40,991 nucleotides of DNA from a bacterium (GTDB taxonomy: Bacteria > UBA10199 > 2-02-FULL-44-16 > JAAZCA01). Of the stretch, positions 15,492-24,175 are shown in pieces. The translations under genes and the position numbers were made by a program. The notes under the pieces are model-generated. The model did no database searches. It had not been told where the DNA came from and worked only from the letters and a program-made list of their open reading frames with translations. How positions within the stretch are numbered: position 1 is the first letter of the stretch; every line of letters begins with the position of its first letter. The stretch is taken from the NCBI GenBank assembly GCA_021810905.1, contig JAJZQH010000007.1:134455-175445 (forward strand). The letters are read 5' to 3'.

Positions 15492-16457
15492 CTAAAAGGG
15501 GTCTGGGACGTTCCATCCCTTATCGTCCTTTGGTGGTGGAGGATATACCAAGTATGGATATCTCTCATGTCCTCCCTCTTTCAGCTCTCGCCGAATCGCG
15601 TCCATCGCCGCAGGAGTTGGGATCAGAATGCGCTCGGAGTCGACATTGAGCTCATTCCCCATGAACAAGTTAAAGAGCCAGAGAAAGGGCTTATCATTCA
15701 GTCTTCCCGGTGTCCCCCCGAAACTGTTTGCTGCAGTTGCAAGTCCTTCTTCGATCTTTCCGCGCGGCACCTTCACCTCTGTATAAAGCTGATCCTGAGC
15801 TGGGCCTTTTTTGAAAGCGACCGTCATCGCATTTTGCATCTCCCTCATCATTCCATTCATCCAAAAACCATTTCTTTCGGTGAAGAAATAATTCCTGAGC
15901 CCCTCAACGGCTTGCTCCGTGGGGAGATAAAATTCGCGCGATGTCTTCAGATCATTACCAAGGGCGGCGTTGAAGCTTCTCAGGTCATGATAATTCCATT
16001 CAGGATGTCCCTGCAGAAAGACCTTGATCGGCTCCGGCATATACTGGGGAGATTCGTGTCTCCACGTCCGCAATCCTGGATAAAGCGTCTCCAGTGATTT
16101 ATCAAGATCCGTAATCATGACCTTCGTGGCAACCTCATCGATCGATCGACAATCCGTCATCCTGAGTGCAGACGCCATTCTGCTTCCTCCCGGAAAGAGA
16201 TCGAAGTGATATTCATGTGTGAGCTCAGCAGCGCGTTCTTGCAATATCGTGGAAACCTTGAGACCTGGATTGCTCTGAATAAGAATATCGAGTCGTTGTG
16301 ACGGAGATCCAAAACCATCGAAACGATGGTCTGAAATATATTCCTCGACTTTGACGGGTCCAGGCTCGATGTTTGAATAGGGCATATTCAATGAATCTTT
16401 TTCGTCAATCATTCCAGGAAGAGCTCCATCATCGACAATAACTCTGAGCGTAGTCAT
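15492..16457 (-). CDS. Hypothetical protein, 321 residues
   Basis: Not recognised. The ATG at 16457 has GGGAGGG six bases upstream, and codon use is ordinary. The protein is soluble-looking, with no signal peptide or TM segment; acidic N-terminal part (VIVDDGALPGMIDEKDSLNM), mixed alpha/beta centre with aromatic patches (GFWMNGMMREMQNAMTVAFK at about 197-216), and a Pro-rich C-terminus (LVYPPPPKDDKGWNVPDPF). It is a single gene with no close same-strand partner; downstream is the Fic regulatory gap. In size and style it resembles the 25970-27196 hypothetical protein, but I see no alignable similarity. Confidence 0.75.
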   Translation of the reverse strand: MTTLRVIVDDGALPGMIDEKDSLNMPYSNIEPGPVKVEEYISDHRFDGFGSPSQRLDILIQSNPGLKVSTILQERAAELTHEYHFDLFPGGSRMASALRMTDCRSIDEVATKVMITDLDKSLETLYPGLRTWRHESPQYMPEPIKVFLQGHPEWNYHDLRSFNAALGNDLKTSREFYLPTEQAVEGLRNYFFTERNGFWMNGMMREMQNAMTVAFKKGPAQDQLYTEVKVPRGKIEEGLATAANSFGGTPGRLNDKPFLWLFNLFMGNELNVDSERILIPTPAAMDAIRRELKEGGHERYPYLVYPPPPKDDKGWNVPDPF

Positions 16458-16575
16458 AATTCCCTCCCTCTCTAGAATTTTTTCTATCTGGCCAGCCTCC
16501 CATCAGCGATATGCCACCTCACTAAACTTGCAATCTCCATGCCATGAAAGACCATGTCTAAGTTCCTGATTTTTC

Positions 16576-16596
16576 GAGAGAGAGAGAGAGAGAGAG
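16576..16596. repeat. (GA)n microsatellite
   Basis: Ten GA dinucleotides plus G, in the gene-free stretch 16458-16950, 119 bp upstream of the hypothetical gene's start codon. Too far for a classical spacer-length phase-variation switch of that gene. No other function is visible. Confidence 0.85.
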
Positions 16597-16706
16597 TCAA
16601 AATGAGAAATCGCTGTCAGAACGTCAAAAAAATGGCAACGCGAAGAGGCTGTTGATTTTCTCCGGGTGCATTTTGAAGATGCAAAACCCTTGGGATAAAG
16701 AAGTTC

Positions 16707-16901
16707 GGTAACTATTCACATGCCTTGGAACTCATTTCAAAATCCTGCGAGGGGAGGATTGCCCTTCTGGACGCTGGGGAGGGGAACCGTGGCCGCAGGC
16801 CACGGGGAGGGGGTTTCCCCCTCCGAAGTTGCGTCCAGAAGGGCAATCCGTACCGAGCGATAGGGTTTTGAAATGAGTTCCAAGGCACCTGAATAGTTAC
16901 C
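16707..16901. repeat. Long palindromic element (MITE-like)
   Basis: The left arm (16707-16774) and right arm (16831-16901) are near-perfect inverted copies about 70 bp long. They begin GGTAACTATTCA and end TGAATAGTTACC, with inner ends GCCCTTCTGGACGC / GCGTCCAGAAGGGC. The 56-bp centre holds two more hairpins (CCGTGGCC-GCA-GGCCACGG and GGAGGGGG-TT-CCCCCTCC type). The whole 195 bp would fold into one long hairpin. No ORF and no clear target-site duplication. A solo right arm is at 28373-28418. The element fills much of the 16458-16950 gap. Confidence 0.85.
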
Positions 16902-16950
16902 AAGTTTTTTCATCTTGCATGGCGCATGGGAGCGACTATCATTATTATTC

Positions 16951-17604
16951 ATGGTGGAAACCGAAAAGAGAAAAGCTCCAAAAAAGATTGCTTACTTCTA
17001 TGCCGTGCTTCCCTTCATCGCCGGTTGCGTCATCTGCTCGCTGCTCGGCGTGAAGATGGTGCGTTCGATCATGGACGCGGGCGACGCATACCCGCGCATG
17101 ATGGCGCCGGGCGTTGAAAACGTAACGCTCACCGAGCCCGGCGATTATACGATCTTCTTCGAGCACAAGAGCGTCATCGGAAACAAGGCCTACGTGGCGC
17201 CCAAGGATGCGATATCCGGCATGACCTGCTCGATCAGAAACGCGGAGACCGGCCAGGAAATACCCGTAAAACCCTCTTCCGCAAACATGAGCTATTCGTT
17301 CGGCAGCCGCGAAGGGACCTCCCTCTTCGAGTTCACTATCCCCTCGGCTGGAAACTATCGCATAGAGGCGGCATTTCCCGGAGGCCTGGAGCCTGCTCAA
17401 AAATACGTACTAGCCATCAGCAAGGGTTTTATGAAGGACATCTTCCAGTCGATCGGAATGGGATTCGCGATCACGGGGATACTCATACTCTCCATCGGCC
17501 TGTCGACCGCCGCAATCGTGATAGTCTACCTGCGCCGATCGAAGGCCGAAGCTGCATCCGGGGATTACCCCTCCCAACCGCCCCTTACAAAGTTGAGGGG
17601 TTGA
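16951..17604 (+). CDS. Membrane protein with periplasmic beta-sandwich, two TM helices
   Basis: Function unknown. 217 residues from the ATG at 16951; there is no clear ribosome site, and TTG 16915 or GTG 16954 are alternatives. TM1 at about 12-35 (AYFYAVLPFIAGCVICSLLG), an extracytoplasmic domain of about 130 residues rich in beta strands (VTLTEPGDYTIFFEHKS, SLFEFTIPSAGNYRIEAAFP, resembling Ig-like or carbohydrate-binding folds), then TM2 at about 170-192 and a short basic tail. The last ~11 residues and the stop codon come from a palindromic repeat copy (17565-17600). The serine hydrolase gene starts 22 bp downstream, so the two probably form an operon. Confidence 0.8.
   Translation: MVETEKRKAPKKIAYFYAVLPFIAGCVICSLLGVKMVRSIMDAGDAYPRMMAPGVENVTLTEPGDYTIFFEHKSVIGNKAYVAPKDAISGMTCSIRNAETGQEIPVKPSSANMSYSFGSREGTSLFEFTIPSAGNYRIEAAFPGGLEPAQKYVLAISKGFMKDIFQSIGMGFAITGILILSIGLSTAAIVIVYLRRSKAEAASGDYPSQPPLTKLRG
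17565..17600. repeat. Partial copy of the pbpC palindromic repeat
   Basis: ACCCCTCCCAACCGCCCCTT followed by ACAAAG matches the reverse complement of the left unit in pbpC (about 13244-13269) with one mismatch over 26 bp. It encodes the C-terminal PSQPPLTKLRG of the upstream gene and lies next to its TGA. Confidence 0.8.
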
Positions 17605-17626
17605 TCCATCTCCGTTCGGAGGCCAT

Positions 17627-18820
17627 GTGAAATCCGTAAAAAGATACGTCGTGAGTATCGTTGCGCTCCTGCAGCTCGGTCTTCTCTCCTGCCTCGGCGC
17701 AGGCTGCAGCTCCGGTCAGCCAGGGGGCTTCGACTCAGGGCTCGCCCTCAAGCTCCAGCAGTCGCTCGACAGGTCGGTCGCCCTGCTTGCCATACCGGGC
17801 GCGGTCATGGCGGTACGCGCCCCTGATGGAACGACGTGGGCGGGGGCGAGCGGGCATGCGGTGCTCCCCGCTGCCAATGGTTCGCCTGTAACGATCGAGA
17901 TGACGACCGATCTGCACTTCCGCATCGCCAGCACGACCAAGAGCCTTACAGCCACGATCATCCTTCAGCTCGTCGATGAGGGGAAGCTCTCGCTCGACGA
18001 GACCCTGGATCAGATCATGGCTCGATGGTTCGCGCCGGGGTATATCGATTTCGCGATTCCGTACAGCGACACGATAACGCTGCGCAACCTCATGGAGATG
18101 AGGAGCGGAATGGCCGATTACTCGTCGACCGCGGCGTTCGCAGCGCTTATGCAGAAGCAGCCGCCAGAGCCGGTGGATCCGAGAGAATTGATCAGGATGA
18201 GCGTCCAGAGCACGAATCCGGCGTCACATGCGCCGGACGTGGCGATGGAATACTGCAACACGAATTTCATCATGCAGGGCATCATCATCGAACAGGTCAC
18301 TGACAACTCCTTTGCCAGCGAGCTCGAGGGCAGGCTTCTCGTCCCGCTCGGCATGACCGAGACCCTGGAGCCCACCGGCATCGCCATGCCTTCTCCCTAT
18401 GCGCACGGCTATCTCTTTGGAGAAGGGCAGCTGCACGATATGACCGATACGCTGGATCCCTCATGGCTCTGGTCAGGCGGCGGCATAGTTTCAACAATCG
18501 GCGATCTGCGCACCTGGGTAACGGCGCTCGTGGATGGGCGCATGATCAGCCCCGCCATGCAGCAGGAGAGGATGAAGATGAAGCCGGGATTCGTGGAGAC
18601 GTGGCCCGTCGAATACGGACTCGGAATCTACAACGACAACGGCGCGATCGGACATTACGGCAACTGCGCGAAATTCTACACGACGTACGCCATGCGCTAC
18701 GCCGGCTACGACATCGCGGTGCTCACCAACGGCGAGCTGCAGGAGCACAGCGATCCAGAAAGGCATCCCGCGCGCTCGATCTTCTGGAACGCAGTGCAAG
18801 ATGCGGGCATTTCACCATGA
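17627..18820 (+). CDS. Serine hydrolase of the class C beta-lactamase family, lipoprotein
   Basis: 397 residues from a GTG start with GGAGG five bases upstream. Lipoprotein signal peptide with lipobox LGAGC (Cys27). The penicillin-recognising serine hydrolase fold is shown by S-T-T-K (Ser102, Lys105), Y-C-N (Tyr209, Asn211) and H-Y-G (His343-Gly345, in place of KTG). Family members include D-Ala-D-Ala carboxypeptidases, esterases and class C beta-lactamases; the HxG triad variant and lipid anchor favour a periplasmic peptidase or esterase acting on wall peptides over a true beta-lactamase. It is preceded 22 bp upstream by a two-TM membrane protein, probably an operon partner. Confidence 0.9.
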   Translation: MKSVKRYVVSIVALLQLGLLSCLGAGCSSGQPGGFDSGLALKLQQSLDRSVALLAIPGAVMAVRAPDGTTWAGASGHAVLPAANGSPVTIEMTTDLHFRIASTTKSLTATIILQLVDEGKLSLDETLDQIMARWFAPGYIDFAIPYSDTITLRNLMEMRSGMADYSSTAAFAALMQKQPPEPVDPRELIRMSVQSTNPASHAPDVAMEYCNTNFIMQGIIIEQVTDNSFASELEGRLLVPLGMTETLEPTGIAMPSPYAHGYLFGEGQLHDMTDTLDPSWLWSGGGIVSTIGDLRTWVTALVDGRMISPAMQQERMKMKPGFVETWPVEYGLGIYNDNGAIGHYGNCAKFYTTYAMRYAGYDIAVLTNGELQEHSDPERHPARSIFWNAVQDAGISP

Positions 18821-19094
18821 ATCCAAACCGGAGAAGAAGCAGGGTGTTTTGTGAATGATTGTGCAAAGTCGTGACGATCAAAATCGTTCAGGGGGATGGA
18901 GTGACATTTGTCCATTGATCGATTACTCCCATCATCCCCGCCTATCCCGATTTGATTGCAGTGTAAGGAGGAGGGGGATGTAGAGGGCTTGTTGAAGAGC
19001 GAGGATGTTTGTATTGGTTAGGTGTTCCAGAAATTCTTGGGCTAACAATAAATTGAAAAAGCTGTTCGTAGAAATGCATTTGATTATCTTATTT

Positions 19095-19946
19095 ATGGAC
19101 GAACTCAACAGTTACATTGATTATGTTGTAAATGAAAAAGCGGCTCTTTTTATTGGAGCTGGTTTATCTCGGATATGCGGATGTAAGGGCTGGGATGATA
19201 TTTGCACGAATCTTTATAAAGCATGTGAAGACAAATTGAAAGTGAGTGAATCTGAATTTAGATTAGCAAAACCAGATGAGAAAATGACGTTTGTAAAGAA
19301 AATATTGGATAGTGATGATGGACGGCCGGTTTATCAACACATTCTACGAAATGGACTAAATCCAGACCCGGAACTACTGGTTAAAAAGTATATCCCCCTC
19401 ATTAAATCTATCAGAACGATACATCCTCATCCTAAGATTGTTACTACAAATCCTGACACTTGTTTAAAATTGAGTGGTCAATACAATGATTATTTTGTGT
19501 TTCATAAACTTTGCGATTTAACGTCTCATAATTTTGACGTGCAAAAAGCCATATTTCATATTCATGGTTCACGTGAAGAAACTGATGCCGAGGTGTGGTC
19601 AATACCACAATATCAAGAACGATATTCAGATGCGAAGTTTTGCGAGTTTATTAAACATATTTTTACAAATTACTCGGTATTGTTTCTGGGATATGGATTA
19701 AGGGAAGCTCCAATTTTACGGATAATATCTACCGTGGTTTCAAAATGTCCGCAGCATTATGCCTTGCTTCCATCCGATTCAGAGGTGTTGCCGCAGAAAA
19801 GCATATTTCAAGAAATCTATAAAATATCATTAATAGATTACGGCAATAAAAGTACACTAAGGAACAGACTACAAGAATGGATAAGTTTGAATTTTGATAC
19901 GGTACTGTCTGGCGACGAAACTAATGCCGATAGAAGTAGAATATGA
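19095..19946 (+). CDS. SIR2-domain protein, candidate NADase effector of a defence pair
   Basis: 283 residues consisting of a single SIR2-like Rossmann domain. NAD-binding motifs: ALFIGAGLS (Gly21-Ala-Gly-Leu-Ser25), a GWDDICTNLY helix, VTTNPDT (Thr117-Asp121), the catalytic-type His in FHIHGS (His157), and FLGYGLRE (about 197-204). There are no zinc-binding Cys pairs of protein-deacetylase sirtuins, so it belongs with the defence-associated SIR2_2-type NAD hydrolases (Thoeris ThsA, DSR, SIR2-HerA). I start at ATG 19095 because the SIR2 core begins within 15 residues; frame-compatible ATG 19074 is an alternative, and neither has a strong ribosome site. DNA is markedly AT-rich compared with the rest of the window, a sign of recent transfer. 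The 1092-residue gene starts 19 bp after its stop. Confidence 0.88.
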   Translation: MDELNSYIDYVVNEKAALFIGAGLSRICGCKGWDDICTNLYKACEDKLKVSESEFRLAKPDEKMTFVKKILDSDDGRPVYQHILRNGLNPDPELLVKKYIPLIKSIRTIHPHPKIVTTNPDTCLKLSGQYNDYFVFHKLCDLTSHNFDVQKAIFHIHGSREETDAEVWSIPQYQERYSDAKFCEFIKHIFTNYSVLFLGYGLREAPILRIISTVVSKCPQHYALLPSDSEVLPQKSIFQEIYKISLIDYGNKSTLRNRLQEWISLNFDTVLSGDETNADRSRI

Positions 19947-19965
19947 ATAGGTTAGGAGATAATTT

Positions 19966-22900
19966 ATGAACGACACTTTTTATAAAGACGTATCAGTAAT
20001 TGATGCGGCTTTGTCAGATGTATCGCTTGATAATAAAGATTACGATCGTATTTTGAATCTGATCAGTAATAATTCAATGCTTCGTGACTATTTTTTTACA
20101 CACATTAAGAATGAGCAATGGTTTGATGTAATAAGTCGTAATAGATATTTTGATCCTCAATATGTTAGTATTATAGATGAAGGCGATTTATTATTGATAA
20201 ATGTCTTAGGCTATCTCGAACGCATAGCGATGAATCTCTTGCAACATGCTGGATATGATGAAAAGTTAATGGGTGTTATTAATGAAATAATTAAATATGC
20301 AAAAGACAAACAAGTTAAAAATCCCTATATCTGGCACGAACTATTAATAATCCTGAGCAAAATCCCGTCATATGTAATAGCTAATTATCTGCCAATCGAT
20401 GGCGATTATGGTTTTGATGCGCTTTTGTCGGAGTGTGTAAGTCTTGATCTACCTGGCAACCTAACCATTGTTGATATTGGTGAAAGGTTGTTTCCCATGT
20501 TTATAAATGACGATTCAATGCGTGCATATGCCGATATTGTTGCCAAGATTATTACTGATATCAGGGTTGGCAAAACAAAAAGGACTCTATCAGATAAGAA
20601 TGAAGCCGGCTTAAAAGCTGAATCTTACTGGGTATTAAAAGCGTTTGAAAAGAGCGGTAATGCACTTGCCAAAAAGAGTGAAAGAACAATTTATGCTGTA
20701 GCAAATAATCTTAAGAGGGCCTTAGAATATAATAGGTCCAATAATTCGGTTGATATCAAAAAAGATGATGATGTTTATGAATTATTTGTGTCACGAATTC
20801 AATCGGATGACTTCAGTGATGATCACATAAGTTATAAGAGAGATGAATATATATTTGAGATCAAGAAGTATGCCGGGAAACAGCTTGAGAAATATAATAA
20901 AGAAGAAGACGTTCTAGGATTAATCGGTGTCGAACCTGAACTGTCATGTGTAAAACCAGCGCATGTTAAAGCAATATCGAAGACAGAGTTTGTTTTTCAA
21001 ATTAGGAAATTGATACCTAGTGAGCTGGGTCTTGAATGCACTGAGAGATATGAAGAAAAGTTGGAGTGGTTATATGACAGGTTGTATGAGGACTATTCTC
21101 AAGTATGGTTTAAATCTTTAGCTAGTGGTGGTCGTATTCATGTTCATGACGCAAATGAAGTCTTAGCCATACTTCTTCGAGATATGTTATTGGCTAGAGC
21201 TGAACTTAATCCAAGTAGCTGTAGATGTATAATTGATAAATTCCTATCTGATGAGTATAGATTTCCATTGTTTAAGAAATATGTGCTCTTCTTTGTAAAT
21301 AAATATTGGGATGATGGTTATTCAGATCTGCTTGATACAATCCTTTCCATGCCTAATGTATTACGTGAAGATGCATTTGAGGTTGAGCTATATGACATAT
21401 TGAAAACGCATTATTTGAAATTCTCCACAGAGCAGAATCTCAAAATCAAGTCTCTTATTGATGATATTCCGGATTACTATCGTGATGATGATAAATGTAT
21501 TAATCACTGGAAACTTAAATGGCTCTCCCCTTTAAAAAATAGTGAATATTTCAAAGGTGCTTTTGAGGATGCAAGGGCGAAGTCTGATCTTGAGGATAAG
21601 AAAGAATATGAGCCAGCAAGAGATCCATTTAGGCTTAGGATGATTGCTGGAAAATCATCAATATCTAAGGATGAGCTCATAAATAAACATGAAGCTGAAA
21701 ATCTTGTAGATGAATTCAATAAATTTAAAATAGAGGATCGCTGGGCGGCATTTGACGGTGAACCTGATAGGGAGGGGCTTGGAGATTTACTTAAACAGGC
21801 TGTTGTTGATAATCCAAAATTGTTTTCGGACAAAATTGATCAGTACAAGAAAGCCCCGCCTTATTTTGTGCATCGTATATTGTGGGGATTTAATGAGGCG
21901 TTGAGAGCGCAAAAGCCACTGGACTGGCCTAATATAGTTACATTCTGCTATGCTTACATTGTCGAAAATAAGGCTTTGCTTGCTGATGAAACTGAGACTG
22001 AAGACGCAAAGGTAAAAAATGAATATTCGTGGGCTATTGGTGATGCAGTTGACTTGATAGAGGATGGCTCGAATGCTGATTTATTGCCTAAAGAGTGTTT
22101 TGAGAAAGCAAGTCAGATTTTCGATGAAGCGTCTCAAATAGTTAAGGGCAAGATTGATCCAGAAATCCAAAGAGACGGGATTAATTATGCCTTAAACACT
22201 ACTATGGGAAAGGTTGTAAGATCAAATATGGTATTTGGCCTTAGGGTTGCGAGGGAAACAAAAGTTAAAGAAGAAAATTGGGGACAAAAGAATTATGAAC
22301 GCTACTTTGGAAAAGGCGTTGAGGCTTTTATCTGGTTTGGTCATTACTTCCCTCAATTGCGTTATTTAGATCAGGCATATGCTGAAACCAAATTGCAGGA
22401 TTTAACGGAAAAAACCAACACAGACCATGAGTGGCAAGCCTTTATGGAAGGCTACCTGACTAGTTCAAATATCTATGATGACATATATTTCCTACCGGCA
22501 ATGAGAAAACATTATGAGAAAGCACTTGCCAGTAAAGATTTTGATAAAAAAGATGATGCCAGACTTGTTCATCATATCACTATAGAATATTTACGTGGCA
22601 AAGAATTCCTGGCTGAAACAAACGCAGATGGCCAACAAAGCCTCTTCTGGAAGCTATTACATGAGATTGATGTCCCAGAAAAACATGAAAGGTGGATTAC
22701 AGTTGCAGGTTACTTTTGGTCTATATCACCCAGAACTTTACGGGAGGTCATCACGAATAATGATGTCGAGGAAAAACCATTAAACAGTGAAATTATACAG
22801 CGAATACTGGAGTTCTGGGGATGGACATATGACAAACGAGAAAAAATAAAGCAGCTTCTGGTAGATGATTACAATCATTTTCTGGGTTCCCTAGCCGATC

Positions 22901-23244
22901 TTACAATTTATCTTAATGAGATTGACGATGTAACAGAAAAATGGCTTCTTCTTTCGGCCCCATATTGTGAGCTACAGCACATGTCCAACTTCTTTATCGA
23001 ATATCTGACTGCCTTCCTCGATGATGAAGAAAGTGTAAAAAAGATAGGCAAAATATTCCTCAATATTCTAGATGGAGCTACCCCAACCTTTAGAGACGAT
23101 GACATCCATAGGATTGTAGAAGGATTGTATAAACTTAAGGATAAATACCCTCGGCTTAAGCATGACGCTGACAAAATCTGCAATACCTATGGTGAACGTG
23201 GCCAGCATTTCTTGAAAGAACTCTATTTCAAAAATCAATCCTAA
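19966..23244 (+). CDS. Very large protein of unknown function, partner of the SIR2 gene
   Basis: 1092 residues, ATG 19966 preceded by TAGGAGAT. No known catalytic motif: no Walker A/B (AGKSS near residue 564 lacks the GxxxxGK spacing), no signal peptide, no TM helix. Composition and periodicity suggest an all-helical repeat scaffold, acidic and Tyr/Asp-rich. Near the N-terminus, RDYFFTHIKNEQWFDVISRN, then RYFDP (residues 40-64) resembles the FF-x-HLK-x-WF-x-L...G-x-FDP segment I associate with large helical STAND- or SIR2-linked proteins. C-terminal stretches (ERWITVAGYFWSISPR at about 906-921; IVEGLYKLKDKYPRLKHDADK near 1045) could belong to a DUF4020-like region, but I cannot confirm this. 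It shares the low GC of the SIR2 gene and is 19 bp downstream. I infer a sensor/regulator that controls the SIR2 NADase. Confidence 0.85.
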   Translation: MNDTFYKDVSVIDAALSDVSLDNKDYDRILNLISNNSMLRDYFFTHIKNEQWFDVISRNRYFDPQYVSIIDEGDLLLINVLGYLERIAMNLLQHAGYDEKLMGVINEIIKYAKDKQVKNPYIWHELLIILSKIPSYVIANYLPIDGDYGFDALLSECVSLDLPGNLTIVDIGERLFPMFINDDSMRAYADIVAKIITDIRVGKTKRTLSDKNEAGLKAESYWVLKAFEKSGNALAKKSERTIYAVANNLKRALEYNRSNNSVDIKKDDDVYELFVSRIQSDDFSDDHISYKRDEYIFEIKKYAGKQLEKYNKEEDVLGLIGVEPELSCVKPAHVKAISKTEFVFQIRKLIPSELGLECTERYEEKLEWLYDRLYEDYSQVWFKSLASGGRIHVHDANEVLAILLRDMLLARAELNPSSCRCIIDKFLSDEYRFPLFKKYVLFFVNKYWDDGYSDLLDTILSMPNVLREDAFEVELYDILKTHYLKFSTEQNLKIKSLIDDIPDYYRDDDKCINHWKLKWLSPLKNSEYFKGAFEDARAKSDLEDKKEYEPARDPFRLRMIAGKSSISKDELINKHEAENLVDEFNKFKIEDRWAAFDGEPDREGLGDLLKQAVVDNPKLFSDKIDQYKKAPPYFVHRILWGFNEALRAQKPLDWPNIVTFCYAYIVENKALLADETETEDAKVKNEYSWAIGDAVDLIEDGSNADLLPKECFEKASQIFDEASQIVKGKIDPEIQRDGINYALNTTMGKVVRSNMVFGLRVARETKVKEENWGQKNYERYFGKGVEAFIWFGHYFPQLRYLDQAYAETKLQDLTEKTNTDHEWQAFMEGYLTSSNIYDDIYFLPAMRKHYEKALASKDFDKKDDARLVHHITIEYLRGKEFLAETNADGQQSLFWKLLHEIDVPEKHERWITVAGYFWSISPRTLREVITNNDVEEKPLNSEIIQRILEFWGWTYDKREKIKQLLVDDYNHFLGSLADLTIYLNEIDDVTEKWLLLSAPYCELQHMSNFFIEYLTAFLDDEESVKKIGKIFLNILDGATPTFRDDDIHRIVEGLYKLKDKYPRLKHDADKICNTYGERGQHFLKELYFKNQS

Positions 23245-23331
23245 TTTTTACCCCCACCTCCCGCAATTTGAGTTAACAAAGTGGGGCTAGGGTATTTGTG
23301 TTCACCTGCTATCTTTCCGACCCAGTAAATG

Positions 23332-23356
23332 CGTCCGACGGAGCAAGCTTTGTGTT
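23332..23356 (+). repeat. 25-bp direct repeat, copy 1
   Basis: CGTCCGACGGAGCAAGCTTT followed by GTGTT recurs at 27247-27271 in the same orientation with three mismatches. This copy lies 88 bp after the SIR2-partner stop codon, in the gap before the GerMN gene. Confidence 0.5.
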
Positions 23357-23396
23357 TCCTTGATGTCGAATCAATCGAAAAGTAAGTTGAGTCGAG

Positions 23397-23945
23397 TCAT
23401 GCGTCCCAGCCCTCGATCCTTTTTCCGTCGATCGAATACTGCACGTCCTTCACGGATGTGAACTGTCTGGCCGTCCTTTCAATCGGTTCCATCACGCGGT
23501 AGGCGCTTCCGGGTGTGTTTTCCAGGTAGCACATGGCATCGGGCCGGAAGTCGATGACCGCGGTGCCGTCGCGCAGGATCGTGGCGCCGATAAAATATCT
23601 TCCAAGGGGCTTCAGCGCCCCCGCGTCTCTTTTCTTCTGACACTCCGTATTATAGTCCTCCACCGTCTCCGGGGAAAAAAACGCCGAAAGGCCCCTGGCC
23701 TTCTCCTCATCGGCAGGCCCCTTGAACAGCGCGATCAAGGCGTTCTTCAACACGTTCGCAGTGCCAGTGATCGTGCGGGAGACCGCCACTGCCTCGGGCA
23801 ACCCCTTGCCGGTATCGTGCAGAAAGAACACCTGCACCGTTTTACCCGGTTGCGCCTGCGCTCCACAGGAGAAGATCGACAAGAGCGCCAGCGCTGCGAC
23901 CGTTGTAGCGCATTGCGCAAGCTTGAGCGAAATTCTGGGCATCAT
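23397..23945 (-). CDS. Secreted GerMN-domain protein
   Basis: 182 residues. The ATG at 23945 has GGAGG seven bases upstream. Signal peptide about 1-31 (hydrophobic core TTVAALALLSIFSCGAQA, probable cleavage A-Q-A-Q). The remainder is a GerMN domain: VQVFFLHD, VLKNALIALFKGPADEEKAR, the FSPET turn, ILRDGTAVIDF, then MEPIERTARQFTSVKDVQYS and ending DGKRIEGWD. GerMN domains occur in spore germination GerM and in many exported proteins of non-sporulating Gram-negatives; the binding partner is unknown. It is a lone gene. Confidence 0.9.
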   Translation of the reverse strand: MMPRISLKLAQCATTVAALALLSIFSCGAQAQPGKTVQVFFLHDTGKGLPEAVAVSRTITGTANVLKNALIALFKGPADEEKARGLSAFFSPETVEDYNTECQKKRDAGALKPLGRYFIGATILRDGTAVIDFRPDAMCYLENTPGSAYRVMEPIERTARQFTSVKDVQYSIDGKRIEGWDA

Positions 23946-24116
23946 GATTTTCCTCCAACGATCAGTTTTGCATATTCCCAGAAGATCAGATCGCGAACCG
24001 TTTTGACGGCAGCGGGTGGCATGGCCGCATCATTGCAGATATCCTCTCCCGGTCAAGGGATGAGTTCCTTCATCTCTCTTCTCCAGCCACGCAGGATGGA
24101 TTCGAAGACCACCATG

Positions 24117-24143
24117 AGAAAAATTTGGATAAGTTTTTATCCA
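24117..24143 (-). terminator. Intrinsic terminator of the NTase/winged-helix operon
   Basis: Perfect 7-bp stem TGGATAA / TTATCCA (24126-24132, 24137-24143) with a GTTT loop. On the minus strand it is followed by AAATTTTTCTC. It is 33 bp past the stop codon at 24176. The stem is short and AT-rich, so termination may be partial. Confidence 0.55.
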
Positions 24144-24175
24144 TCCATGGTCTTGAATGCGCATTCTGAAGGGAT

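Noticed and set aside
16707-16901. Intact insertion sequence
   Set aside because: No transposase frame fits inside 195 bp; only the inverted arms and central hairpins are present.
18885-18960. Imperfect hairpin GGGGGATGGAGTGA / TTACTCCCATCATCCCC after the serine hydrolase gene as a terminator
   Set aside because: The stem is interrupted by bulges, the loop is over 20 bases, and no T run follows; support is too weak to list.
21650-21665. AGKSS in the SIR2 partner as a Walker A P-loop
   Set aside because: The GxxxxGK[ST] spacing is absent and no Walker B follows.
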